From UBA4644 sp964541085 (lineage in GTDB: Bacteria; Bacillota; Clostridia; Oscillospirales; Butyricicoccaceae): a stretch of 31,504 nt of DNA. Positions 14,767-22,471 of the stretch are shown here, in pieces. Where the stretch lies: contig CAZIPA010000021.1 of the NCBI GenBank assembly GCA_964541085.1, forward strand, positions 1 through 31,504. Reading direction: 5' to 3'. The stretch's first letter is position 1. Every line of letters begins with the position of its first letter. The notes under the pieces were generated by a model. It was not told the DNA's origin, did not search any database, and was given only the letters and a program-made list of their open reading frames with translations. The translations under genes were made by a program, and so were the position numbers.

Positions 14767-14955
14767 TTATTTCTGCTCATCCAGACAGAGCTGCACACGG
14801 TTTTGGATGGCTTTTGCGGCAGTCTGCGCGTCCTGCTGGCCGGCGAAGAAACGGGTGATTTCGTCACGGAGGATGGCGGCGATGGTTTCCTGCGGACGGA
14901 CCACCACGGTGGCGCCCTCGATCAGAGCGTAAAATGCGTCAATGTCCTCCTGTGT
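14767..14955 (-). pseudogene. Severed C-terminal end of LpA (after an in-frame TGA)
   Basis: The minus strand continues in the LpA frame for 62 codons beyond its TGA, up to a TAA at 14767-14769. The peptide (TQEDIDAFYALIEG ... AKAIQNRVQLCLDEQK) matches the LpC C-terminus almost residue for residue. In LpC the codon at the stop position is Trp (TGG in DPWTQEDI), so one G-to-A change explains the break. The tail has no start codon or ribosome site of its own. Confidence 0.9.
14773..14870 (-). repeat. Conserved 3'-end repeat of the Lp family (LpA copy)
   Basis: About 100 bp that are more than 90 percent identical to 17071-17168 and 19590-19687; the first half also matches the relic at 1071-1123. 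The likeness is far higher than in the rest of these genes. Confidence 0.85.
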
Positions 14956-17025
14956 TCAGGGATCAATGGTGACATTTTCATAATAGCGATTGACAACGCC
15001 CTTGGTATAATCCGGATTGGACCATAGATCAACATAGGCTTGCACCATTTCATCAAATACCGCCTTATTGGTGGGCATACTTTTTACCGTTGCCACATCA
15101 CCCGGACGGTCAAAATCCTGATTCTCCGGCAGCAGCATGGTGCGCAGAAATTCCCATGCCGCTTCTTTATTCTTGCTGGTGGATGCCATAGCCAACTGAA
15201 GCCGGGGCTGGAAGGCAGCACCGTTGCCGGAAAGCCCGGGATAACCCTTCCAGACAGCATTTTCCTTGCGGCTCACCCGGTCAATCATGGCAAGATCATA
15301 GTCATTGACACTTTCCAGTTCATAGCAGGTAAACAGTTCCTGCCCCTCCGTGACCCAAAGGCCGGGATTGCCGCTCCAATTTCGGTCAATTTCCGCCGGA
15401 TAAAGTGCCAGATACTCCATGGCTTCGATAAATTCCGGACTGTCGAAGCTGGCTTTTCCGGTGTCCCAATGGATGTAATCATCCAAATACAGCTGCAAAA
15501 AGTCCTCCAGCGCATAGTCCCGGTCGTAATAAACATTCCCCAGGCACTCCAAATCAGGGGTGTTATTCACCAGCCGTGCAAACTCCGCAAAGCTCCAGCC
15601 CGAGGTTTCCCCGGCCAGTGCCTTCAGACCCAAGGTGGTCTTCAATGTGAAGCTTTTGGTTAAAGTATACAATTTGTTGTCAATGCTCATAGCATCAAAC
15701 AGCGGCGTTACCAATGCATCTCTTCCTAACTGTTCATCCTTGTCAATATAAGGCCACAAATCCTCCAGATAGCCCTTGTTCACCAGCGTCTGTTCGTTTA
15801 CGCCTTCCATGCAGAACAGGTCCGGCATATTTCCCGCATTCAGATCCGTAGTCAAACGGTCAATGCCGTCGGTGGAAACCGTGGTATAGTCCCGGATGAT
15901 TACCTGACAATCGGTATGCTGAAGATTAAACTTTTGAATGGCTCTGGAAAGTGTCTCGGGCAGCTGGCGGCAGGCGATGGTAATGAGGGTCTTTTCTGTG
16001 CCGATGTCGTCTTCCTGCCACTCCAAAAAGGCCAGATCGGCCCCCATATCTTCACTGTAGGTGAGCACACTGAAGTTCTGCTCCCCTATGGCAGTAAATG
16101 CCAAAATGCTTGTGCCGTCTACATTGCAGTTGATCCAGCTGAGAATCTGCGTGGCAGTGCCCACTTTATCTTCTGTGCCTAATTTGATGCCATAAAGAGA
16201 CAAGTCGGTGGCACAGAATAGGTCATATTCGCTGTTTCCGGTGTAAAAGCCGCCGTTTCTGGGGTCGCCCTCCTGTAAGCAGGGCAGGGTACACAGAGTT
16301 TGCATTTTTCCCGCTTCCAGATCAGGCTGCAATACCGTCCACACATCGCCGGCCATGCTTTGCTGGAACAGAACAATGCGTCCGTCCAGAAGCCGTGTCA
16401 TGTGATGGCAGCTGCCTTTTTCCTCAAAAACCATATTTCCCTGCGCATCTACTACCAGAAGGGCGTCCATGTCGGTCAACAGATAGGTGTAGCCTGCATC
16501 GTCGCGGATGATATTTCGAATGTCGATAAAAGTTGTGATGTCATCCAGCGGCAGCTCCCAAGATACATGAAAGTCCGCATCCATGGAAAGCAAAGATTGC
16601 GTCAGATACCGGGCATTGGTGGGGGCAAATTCCACCACCATGGAGTAATTTCCGCTGCTGTCTGCGTTAGCAGCAATCAGCCGATTGCATTCCGCATTTT
16701 GTGGCTTTGCATATTCTGTTAATATATTGTAAAGGGCCTGATAGCGCAGAACCTCTCCACTTTCCGAGTCAATGGAGGCAAAGCAGATGGGCTTTGCTCT
16801 GCCGGTTTTTTTGCCCCAAAAAACCATCTCATTGGTAATATAAAAAAACGCTCCATCGGAGGCTTCGGCTGTTGTAATTCCTATGTTGTTCCTTGGAATG
16901 CTGTGGACGGCTCTGTAATGATTTTCCCCCTCCGGGATGTAGCTGGTGTTGTTCTTCGATTGGCCGCAGGCGGAAAGGGTCAGGAGCAACAGTACTGCGA
17001 GCAATGCGGCAAGGATGCGTTTCAT
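14956..17025 (-). CDS. LpA: solute-binding-type lipoprotein, truncated by a nonsense codon
   Basis: The frame gives 689 residues, against about 764 in its paralogs. Signal peptide and lipobox: MKRILAALLAVLLLLTLSAC, Cys20 lipidated, so the protein is anchored outside the membrane. Residues about 25-340 are beta-rich with repeated turn motifs (ADSSGNYS, DAQGNMVF), possibly a propeller. From about 346 on lies a solute-binding domain of the family-1 type: ACRQLPETLSRAIQKFN, DLNAGNMPDLF, KGYLEDLWPYIDKD, PLFDAMSIDNKLYTL. It ends at VTIDP-TGA where LpC has Trp, losing the last C-terminal segment. The start follows GGGAGG by 7 nt, and 39 nt separate it from LpB, so both share a transcript. No permease or ATPase genes are near; the ligand is unknown. 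Whether the short form is functional is open. Confidence 0.85.
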   Translation of the reverse strand: MKRILAALLAVLLLLTLSACGQSKNNTSYIPEGENHYRAVHSIPRNNIGITTAEASDGAFFYITNEMVFWGKKTGRAKPICFASIDSESGEVLRYQALYNILTEYAKPQNAECNRLIAANADSSGNYSMVVEFAPTNARYLTQSLLSMDADFHVSWELPLDDITTFIDIRNIIRDDAGYTYLLTDMDALLVVDAQGNMVFEEKGSCHHMTRLLDGRIVLFQQSMAGDVWTVLQPDLEAGKMQTLCTLPCLQEGDPRNGGFYTGNSEYDLFCATDLSLYGIKLGTEDKVGTATQILSWINCNVDGTSILAFTAIGEQNFSVLTYSEDMGADLAFLEWQEDDIGTEKTLITIACRQLPETLSRAIQKFNLQHTDCQVIIRDYTTVSTDGIDRLTTDLNAGNMPDLFCMEGVNEQTLVNKGYLEDLWPYIDKDEQLGRDALVTPLFDAMSIDNKLYTLTKSFTLKTTLGLKALAGETSGWSFAEFARLVNNTPDLECLGNVYYDRDYALEDFLQLYLDDYIHWDTGKASFDSPEFIEAMEYLALYPAEIDRNWSGNPGLWVTEGQELFTCYELESVNDYDLAMIDRVSRKENAVWKGYPGLSGNGAAFQPRLQLAMASTSKNKEAAWEFLRTMLLPENQDFDRPGDVATVKSMPTNKAVFDEMVQAYVDLWSNPDYTKGVVNRYYENVTIDP

Positions 17026-17064
17026 TCAGATTCCTCCCTTCAGTTTTGGCGGCGAATGCGGCTT

Positions 17065-19356
17065 TCAGCTCTGCTCATCCAAGCACAGCTGCACACGGTT
17101 TTGTATGGCTTTTGCGGCGGTCTGCGCGTCCTGCTGGCCGGCGAAGAAGCGGTTGATTTCGCCACGGAGGATACCGCCGATGAGGGTGTTGGGCTGCTCG
17201 ACAAGGCAGGTGTTTTCAATCAGCTCCCACAGGCCCGCAGCATCCTCCTTTGTCCACGGCGTGATGGGCATCGTGCCGCCGGGGGCCGCGACACGGCGGG
17301 TGGGATTGTGGGAATCGCTGGCAGACTGTTCCAGCATCTGATTGTAAACCGTCAGATTTGTGGGCATCCAGCTGGCATTGGTCACAACGCCACGGCGGTA
17401 GTAAGACTGATTTTCCGGGAGCAAAACCATCCGCAGAAACTCCCACGCCTCCTCCTTATGCTCGCCGCCGGAAAACATGGCCAGCTGATTTTCCAGATAA
17501 AAGGCACAGCCGCTGCCGGGAAGTCCGGGATAGCCCTTATAGGTGCCGTTTGGGTTTGCAAGATAGTAGTAACATTCACAAAAATACGAATCCGCGCTGA
17601 TGAGGGTCAGGGGCGCATATACCTGCCGTCCCTCCAGCAGCCAGCATTCCGTTTCGTCTGTGTGTTCAATGCGTTCCTCCGGCAGCAGCGCTGCCAGCTC
17701 CAGCAGCTTCACAAACTCCGGGCTGTCAAAGCTGGCCGTGCCGGTGTCCCAATCCACAAACAGCTGGGAATATATACCAACAATGTCATCCACCAGAGAC
17801 TTCCGTGCGCCGATGGCACCCCAGCCGGCCACGCTCTGGCAGTCGTCCATGTTTTCATAAATTTCCCAGAACTCGTCCAGCGTCCAGCCGGGCTCGTCTC
17901 CCACCAGAGTGGGCAGACCAATGGTGGTTTTCAGACAGAAATTGTCCATCAACGCATACAATTTTCCATCGGTGGTCAGCGCATCGAAAACCGGTAGAAC
18001 CAAATCTTCCCGGCTTAGCTGCGTATCCTTGTCGATATATGGCCACAAATCCTCTAAAAATCCCCGGCGAATCAGGGTATTTTGATCCATTCCGTCAATA
18101 CAGAAGATGTCGGGGGCGTTGCCTGCGTTCAGATCGGTGGTGAGATGATCCACGCCGTCCGCACTGGCTGCGCCATAATCCGCAACGGCGATCTGACAAT
18201 CTGTGTTTTGCTGGTTAAACTTCAGAACGGTCTGGGTCAGGGTGGTGGACAGCTGACGGCAGGCCAGCGTCAGGGTGGTTTTTTCCGCATTGGGATCCGT
18301 TTCCTGCCAGCGCAGCCGGATGCTCTCCGTCCCCAGAGAGAGGCTGGAGCTGAAGCAGGTGAAATCCCGCCCCTCTTCCGCACGGAGTGCGCACAGGGCA
18401 GTGCCTTCTACGCCGCAGTTTGTCCAGGAGAGAATCCAGTCATAGCGGCAATCTTCCTTTTTTTCCGACAGGCGGCAGCCATAGAGAGAAAGGTCTGTGG
18501 TGTAAAACAGGTCATAGCCATTGGCCCCGGGGTAAAAGCCGGTAATCATCAGAAAAGGATCGCCGGGGTCAGTAATTGTGCCCAAAGAAGTTAACCCGCC
18601 GGTTTTTCCGTCAACCCGTTTTACTGTCCAAAGCTTTGTATCATAATCCGGCACGATCAGCGCCACGCTGCCGTCGGGCAGCTGGATCACTTTACTGCTT
18701 CCGGAAACATCCCGTGTACTGGTCAGCTCCCCCTCCGGGCTAAAACTGTAAAAGCCACCCCGATCTGCCATATAAATATATCCCTCCTGATCCTGCGCCA
18801 TGGAGGGGGACCACAATTCTACGCCCTTCAGCTGAATGTCCTGCTTCAGCGTTCCGTCCAGGTTCACAATTCGAATCAGAGCATAGGGGTCGTAATCCGG
18901 TTCACCATAATAATCTTTGGAAGCTCTGGCTGCCACCAGCAGGGTATCACCTTCGCCCATGCTGATACCTTTCAGTTGATGCACGAATTCTCTATAAGCT
19001 CTGCGGCGCTCTATTTCTTTTGTAAAATTTTCTACAAGTTCCGCTTCTCCGGTTTCCTGATTAAAAAAATAGAGGCCATCTTCCATGAGCTTTGTGGCCA
19101 AAAAATAAAAGCCGCCCTTCCCATCTGGTGCGGCATCAATCACCGATGGCGCTGAAAAAAACTGATGTTCGGCGCTGTAATGGTTTTCCCCAAGCTTGCC
19201 ATAGTCTAAAATAGCCTTTTCCGTTTTAGTGGGTGAATCTTCTTTTTCGGAAAGTGGATTGTCTGTATGCTGGCCGCAGGCGGAAAAGAGCGTAAGGAGC
19301 AGGGCGGCCAGCAGCAGGGCAGCGGGTTTGTGCAGGGGATTCCATTGATTTTTCAT
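17065..19356 (-). CDS. LpB: solute-binding-type lipoprotein
   Basis: A 763-residue lipoprotein. Signal peptide with hydrophobic LLLAALLLTLF and lipobox FSAC (Cys27) followed by GQHTDN. Residues about 45-375 are beta-rich with blade-like repeats (GGFYFLATK, EGYIYMADRGG, PDGSVALIV). From about 385 to the end lies the solute-binding domain: LACRQLSTTLTQTVLKFNQQ, DLNAGNAPDIFCIDG, RGFLEDLWPYIDKD, GDEPGWTLDEFW, PGLPGSGCAFYLENQLAMFS. It ends in the family tail AKAIQNRVQLCLDEQS. The start follows AAAGGAG by 6 nt. It has its own promoter (19538-19566) but a strong terminator hairpin lies between promoter and ATG, so expression is probably attenuated. It heads the LpB-LpA unit. The ligand is unknown. 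Confidence 0.88.
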   Translation of the reverse strand: MKNQWNPLHKPAALLLAALLLTLFSACGQHTDNPLSEKEDSPTKTEKAILDYGKLGENHYSAEHQFFSAPSVIDAAPDGKGGFYFLATKLMEDGLYFFNQETGEAELVENFTKEIERRRAYREFVHQLKGISMGEGDTLLVAARASKDYYGEPDYDPYALIRIVNLDGTLKQDIQLKGVELWSPSMAQDQEGYIYMADRGGFYSFSPEGELTSTRDVSGSSKVIQLPDGSVALIVPDYDTKLWTVKRVDGKTGGLTSLGTITDPGDPFLMITGFYPGANGYDLFYTTDLSLYGCRLSEKKEDCRYDWILSWTNCGVEGTALCALRAEEGRDFTCFSSSLSLGTESIRLRWQETDPNAEKTTLTLACRQLSTTLTQTVLKFNQQNTDCQIAVADYGAASADGVDHLTTDLNAGNAPDIFCIDGMDQNTLIRRGFLEDLWPYIDKDTQLSREDLVLPVFDALTTDGKLYALMDNFCLKTTIGLPTLVGDEPGWTLDEFWEIYENMDDCQSVAGWGAIGARKSLVDDIVGIYSQLFVDWDTGTASFDSPEFVKLLELAALLPEERIEHTDETECWLLEGRQVYAPLTLISADSYFCECYYYLANPNGTYKGYPGLPGSGCAFYLENQLAMFSGGEHKEEAWEFLRMVLLPENQSYYRRGVVTNASWMPTNLTVYNQMLEQSASDSHNPTRRVAAPGGTMPITPWTKEDAAGLWELIENTCLVEQPNTLIGGILRGEINRFFAGQQDAQTAAKAIQNRVQLCLDEQS
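17071..17168 (-). repeat. Conserved 3'-end repeat of the Lp family (LpB copy)
   Basis: Same repeat as 14773-14870 and 19590-19687. It encodes the tail FFAGQQDAQTAAKAIQNRVQ and the residues around it, identical in protein across the copies. Confidence 0.85.
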
Positions 19357-19377
19357 ACAGTTCTCCTTTCTTCATTG

Positions 19378-19408
19378 AAAAAATGGACTGCGGCAGGTGC
19401 CGCAGTCC
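19378..19408 (-). terminator. Attenuator-like terminator in the LpB leader
   Basis: Perfect 11-bp stem GGACTGCGGCA/TGCCGCAGTCC (19385-19395 with 19398-19408) with a 2-nt loop gap; on the minus strand it is followed by ATTTTTTC. The T-run ends about 8 nt before the LpB ribosome site. The only good promoter lies upstream of it, so any LpB transcript must pass it. Confidence 0.8.
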
Positions 19409-19537
19409 GCACAGTTTTATCCGGTTGATTTCCTCATTCGTTCCTTAAATCTCATAAGGCCACGCACGCTATCCACAGTTGTCAAGGTGCAGAAGCAACG
19501 CCGTATTTTCCACAAAAAGGCTGTGGTTCCTGCTTTT

Positions 19538-19566
19538 ATTGTATCATGCACCTTTCCGGCTGTCAA
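19538..19566 (-). promoter_or_regulatory. Promoter of LpB-LpA
   Basis: Minus-strand perfect TTGACA (19561-19566), 17-bp spacer, TACAAT (19538-19543). It begins 18 nt after the LpC stop codon and gives a leader of about 175 nt to the LpB ATG. That leader (19357-19531) holds a small stem CCACA/TGTGG, no clear coding frame, and the attenuator at 19378-19408. Confidence 0.75.
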
Positions 19567-19583
19567 AGCTTTTTTCCACTTTT

Positions 19584-21878
19584 TTATTTTTGCTCATCCA
19601 AACACAGCTGCACACGGTTTTGGATGGCTTTGGCGGCAGTCTGCGCGTCCTGCTGGCCGGCGAAGAAGCGGTTGATTTCGTCCCGGAGAATACCGGCAAT
19701 CATTTCCTGCGGACGGACAACCACGGTGGTGGTTTCGATCCTCTCATAGAGCGCATCGATGTCCTCCTGTGTCCAGGGGTCACCGCCCACCAGCATCCCG
19801 GACTGCTCCTCGTTATATTCCCGTATCATCTGCTCCAGCAGCTCCCGGTTGGCCGGGAAGCAGTTGTAGGTTTTGGAATGCCCATCGTCCGTGACATCCA
19901 GATTTTCCTCCTGCACCAGTGTGCGCAAAAAGCTCCATGCGGCCTCCTTCTGCTGGCTGGTGGAGGTGATGGCCAGCTGAAGCTGCAGCTGGAAGGCACT
20001 GCCATTTCCCGGGATGCCGGGGTAACCCTTGCGAATGACCGTTTCCCCATCGCTGACATGGATGTAACTGGTCGTCCAGAAACGGTAAAGATTGAGGTTG
20101 CTGTCCCGAATCTTCCAATACAGCACCCGTCCCTCGGCAAGACCATAGTGGGAATCGTCGGAATAGCTGGTGGAGGTGGGATACATTGCAAGATATTCCA
20201 TCAGCTCGATAAACGCCGGGCTGTCAAAGGTGGCCGTGCCATTTTCCCAATCTACAAACTGCTGGGCATAGAGATCAATGCATTGCTCCAGAAGGGCGTC
20301 CCGTGTACACCACAGCACACCGAGATGATCCAGCTCCGGCATACTTTCCGCCAGCTCCCGAAACTCCGCAATGCTCCAGCCAGGCTCGTCTCCCACCACA
20401 GCCTTCATGGCTAAGGTTGTTTCCATTTTGAAGCCGTTTGTAAAGGTATAGAGCTTGCCGCCGATGCTCATGGCATCAAACAGCGGTTCCACCAGCGTTT
20501 CCCGGCTTAATTCGCTATCGCTGTCAATATAGGGCCAAAGGTCCTCCAGATAGCCCTTGTTGATCAAAATCTGCTGGTCGATGTCCTCCAGATAGAAGAT
20601 ATCCGGCATATTGCCCGCATTCAGGTCTACAGTGAGCCGGTCAATGCCGGTGGTCTGGGCAGAGCCATAGTCCCGCACCACGATCCGACAGTCTTCACTT
20701 TCCCGATTGAAGCGCAGAATGGTCTGAGAAAGGGTGCTGGGCAGCTGGCGGCAGGCCAGCGTGAGCTTTGTCCTGCTGTCTTCGATGCTCTTGCTTTGCC
20801 ACTGCATCCGGGTCAGCTCTGCACCAAAGTCCGTACTGTAGCTGAGCACCGCAAAATCCTTTCCCGAGCCGGGGCAAAAGGTCTGGATGCCCGTGCCCTC
20901 AATGCCGTAGTTCATCCAGCTGAGAATCTGGGTGACGGCGCAGCCTTTTCCGTTTTTGCCCAGATCAATACCGTAAAGGGACATTTCTGTCACACAATAG
21001 AGGTCAAACCAGTCGTTTCCGGTATAAAAATGGCTCTGGGTGGCTTCGCCGTCCTGAAGCAAGGGCAGGGTACACAAAAGCTCCATTTTCCAGGTTTCCG
21101 GATCGGGCAGCACCACTTCCCACTGGGTCTTGTCCATGGAAAGGCGAAACAGCAGCACCATTCCGTCCTGCCCCAGCGCCATGTGCTGATAACGGCTTTG
21201 TTCGTAATAGACCTGATTGCCGCTGCTGTCCAGCACCAGAAGCTGTTCATCGCTGCCCACACTGCTGCCATCCATCACATAGGTATAGCCGCTGTTGTCG
21301 CAGAGGATCTCCGGAGTCTGTCCATAAAAAAAATTCGGGAGTTGATAACTCCAGCGCACCTCATGTGCGGCATCCAGTGCAGCCACTTCACAGAACCACT
21401 CAATCTCCTCCTGATCGGTTCCCGCTTCGGCGGCCTCCACCAGAGCGGCCAAATCTTCATACTCGATTTCGCCCCGCTTTGCTTCCATCACCAGCACGGC
21501 GCTGCCGTCCGACTGCACGGAAACGGCAGAAATATTGTCCAGCTGAAAATCTTCCGCTTCGGCAAGTCCTTCCAGACCGTTTCGCAGACTTTGCCAGGTC
21601 AATATCTTTCCCGTCTCCCCGTCAAGACTGGCCAGAATGGTCGGATGGTATGGATAAGTATTTTCATAAGACTGCTTGGTAATATAAAATAGCGTACCGT
21701 CTGAAGGGGCAGCCGCTGTGATACCGTCATTGTTTTTAGGTCTGTCCTGTTGTGCAAGATACCGATTTTCGCCGGTGCCGCCATAATCCAGCACCTTAAT
21801 TTCCCTGCTGCCACAGGCGGAAAGGAGGAGCAGGAGAAACGCTGACAAAAGAAGCAGCCATAATGCCCGTTTTTTCAT
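19584..21878 (-). CDS. LpC: solute-binding-type lipoprotein
   Basis: A 764-residue lipoprotein, the first of the three-gene cluster. The ATG at 21878 follows AAGGAG by 7 nt and gives a proper signal peptide (MKKRALWLLLLSAFLLLLLSAC, Cys22); the frame opens 7 codons earlier without a better ribosome site. Residues about 30-375 are beta-rich with DSSGNQVYY, TYVMDGSS and similar turns. The solute-binding domain follows: LACRQLPSTLSQTILRFNRE, DLNAGNMPDIFYLED, KGYLEDLWPYIDSD, GDEPGWSIAEFREL, PGIPGNGSAFQLQLQLAI. The C-terminus is intact (DPWTQEDID ... VQLCLDEQK) and shows what LpA has lost. The gene lies behind the six-cysteine gene and a hairpin, with no room for its own promoter. Ligand unknown. 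Confidence 0.88.
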   Translation of the reverse strand: MKKRALWLLLLSAFLLLLLSACGSREIKVLDYGGTGENRYLAQQDRPKNNDGITAAAPSDGTLFYITKQSYENTYPYHPTILASLDGETGKILTWQSLRNGLEGLAEAEDFQLDNISAVSVQSDGSAVLVMEAKRGEIEYEDLAALVEAAEAGTDQEEIEWFCEVAALDAAHEVRWSYQLPNFFYGQTPEILCDNSGYTYVMDGSSVGSDEQLLVLDSSGNQVYYEQSRYQHMALGQDGMVLLFRLSMDKTQWEVVLPDPETWKMELLCTLPLLQDGEATQSHFYTGNDWFDLYCVTEMSLYGIDLGKNGKGCAVTQILSWMNYGIEGTGIQTFCPGSGKDFAVLSYSTDFGAELTRMQWQSKSIEDSRTKLTLACRQLPSTLSQTILRFNRESEDCRIVVRDYGSAQTTGIDRLTVDLNAGNMPDIFYLEDIDQQILINKGYLEDLWPYIDSDSELSRETLVEPLFDAMSIGGKLYTFTNGFKMETTLAMKAVVGDEPGWSIAEFRELAESMPELDHLGVLWCTRDALLEQCIDLYAQQFVDWENGTATFDSPAFIELMEYLAMYPTSTSYSDDSHYGLAEGRVLYWKIRDSNLNLYRFWTTSYIHVSDGETVIRKGYPGIPGNGSAFQLQLQLAITSTSQQKEAAWSFLRTLVQEENLDVTDDGHSKTYNCFPANRELLEQMIREYNEEQSGMLVGGDPWTQEDIDALYERIETTTVVVRPQEMIAGILRDEINRFFAGQQDAQTAAKAIQNRVQLCLDEQK
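19590..19687 (-). repeat. Conserved 3'-end repeat of the Lp family (LpC copy)
   Basis: Third full copy of the repeat described at 14773-14870; it is the copy closest to the relic at 1071-1123. Confidence 0.85.
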
Positions 21879-21910
21879 AATTGAACTCCTTAATCCCATA
21901 TTTGCTTTTC

Positions 21911-21951
21911 CAGATAAAATACGGCAGGGAGCAGAACGCTCCTGCCGTATT
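21911..21951 (-). terminator. Hairpin between Cys-rich gene copy 2 and LpC
   Basis: Stem of 10 bp (21918-21927 with 21942-21951, AATACGGCAG/CTGCCGTATT), one bulged G, then 4 more bp and a 5-nt loop. On the minus strand it is followed by a short T-stretch (TTTATC). It is probably a partial terminator that lowers LpC relative to the Cys-rich gene. Confidence 0.55.
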
Positions 21952-21967
21952 GTGCATCAATCAACTT

Positions 21968-22237
21968 TCAATGACCGCAAATAACCTTCGACTCCGTATG
22001 GGCAAGATAAGAATATCCACAATTATCGCAAACTGCGTAGGTTTTATAGATATAAATCATATCCTGCTTGCTTGTGTCTTTCGTACACTGTACGGTGTCC
22101 TGCGAAAGTGAAGTCGTTGTTTCCGTTCTTAATAACCCGCTCTCACATTTCTTGCACTGGTCATACCGTGCTACCGCAGGAACGCACAGGGACAGCACAA
22201 GCACCATTGCCAGGCACAGGACTGCAATTTTTTTCAT
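21968..22237 (-). CDS. Small exported six-cysteine protein (copy 2)
   Basis: An 89-residue paralog of the protein at 657-923. It has a Sec signal peptide with an AVA-RY cleavage-like site near residue 23; cysteines at 28, 31, 51, 70, 73 and 87; and the terminal C-G-H. The shared frame is ARY-x2-C-x2-CE-x-G, a middle C, CD-x-CGY, then C-x-H. The ribosome site is AAAGGAG, and a TTGAAA/TAAAAT promoter lies directly upstream. It heads the LpC-LpB-LpA cluster as copy 1 heads Lp1. Function unknown; an extracellular zinc-ribbon-like or disulfide-stabilised domain is the most that can be said. Confidence 0.8.
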   Translation of the reverse strand: MKKIAVLCLAMVLVLSLCVPAVARYDQCKKCESGLLRTETTTSLSQDTVQCTKDTSKQDMIYIYKTYAVCDNCGYSYLAHTESKVICGH

Positions 22238-22265
22238 AGTAGTAGCTCCTTTACTATTATTTTAT

Positions 22266-22294
22266 ATTTTACCTTGCGGCAAATATATTTTCAA
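22266..22294 (-). promoter_or_regulatory. Promoter of Cys-rich gene copy 2
   Basis: Minus-strand TTGAAA (22289-22294), 17-bp spacer, TAAAAT (22266-22271). It is probably also the source of LpC transcripts by read-through. Confidence 0.7.
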
Positions 22295-22433
22295 GGGAAT
22301 CTTTACTTTTATTTTCTATGAAAAACCTGAAATCAACCTGAAAAAAACTTTTGAACAAATTGTGACTTTTACTTTTTTGTGCCCGTTCTGTCCTTTTTCA
22401 TCCAGATATCGCTTTTGCAAAAACGCCGAAGTG

Positions 22434-22467
22434 CAAAAAAAGCTCTGCGGCAGGCTGCCGCAAAGCT
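22434..22467 (-). terminator. rnc terminator
   Basis: A 12-bp stem with one mismatch (22441-22452 with 22456-22467) and a 3-nt loop, followed on the minus strand by TTTTTTT. It closes the core operon. Confidence 0.85.
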
Positions 22468-22471
22468 TGCA

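Noticed and set aside
14956..14958. TGA in LpA as a recoded tryptophan codon (altered genetic code)
   Set aside because: TGA serves as the normal stop in several clear genes here (murC, dpaA, trmFO, the TrmH-type methyltransferase), so a code change is not credible; a point mutation is simpler.
19409..19537. Short leader peptide (ATG at the AAGGAACGAATG site) in the LpB leader
   Set aside because: Only 6-12 codons with poor ribosome-site spacing and no run of one amino acid; not enough to claim a peptide-controlled attenuator.
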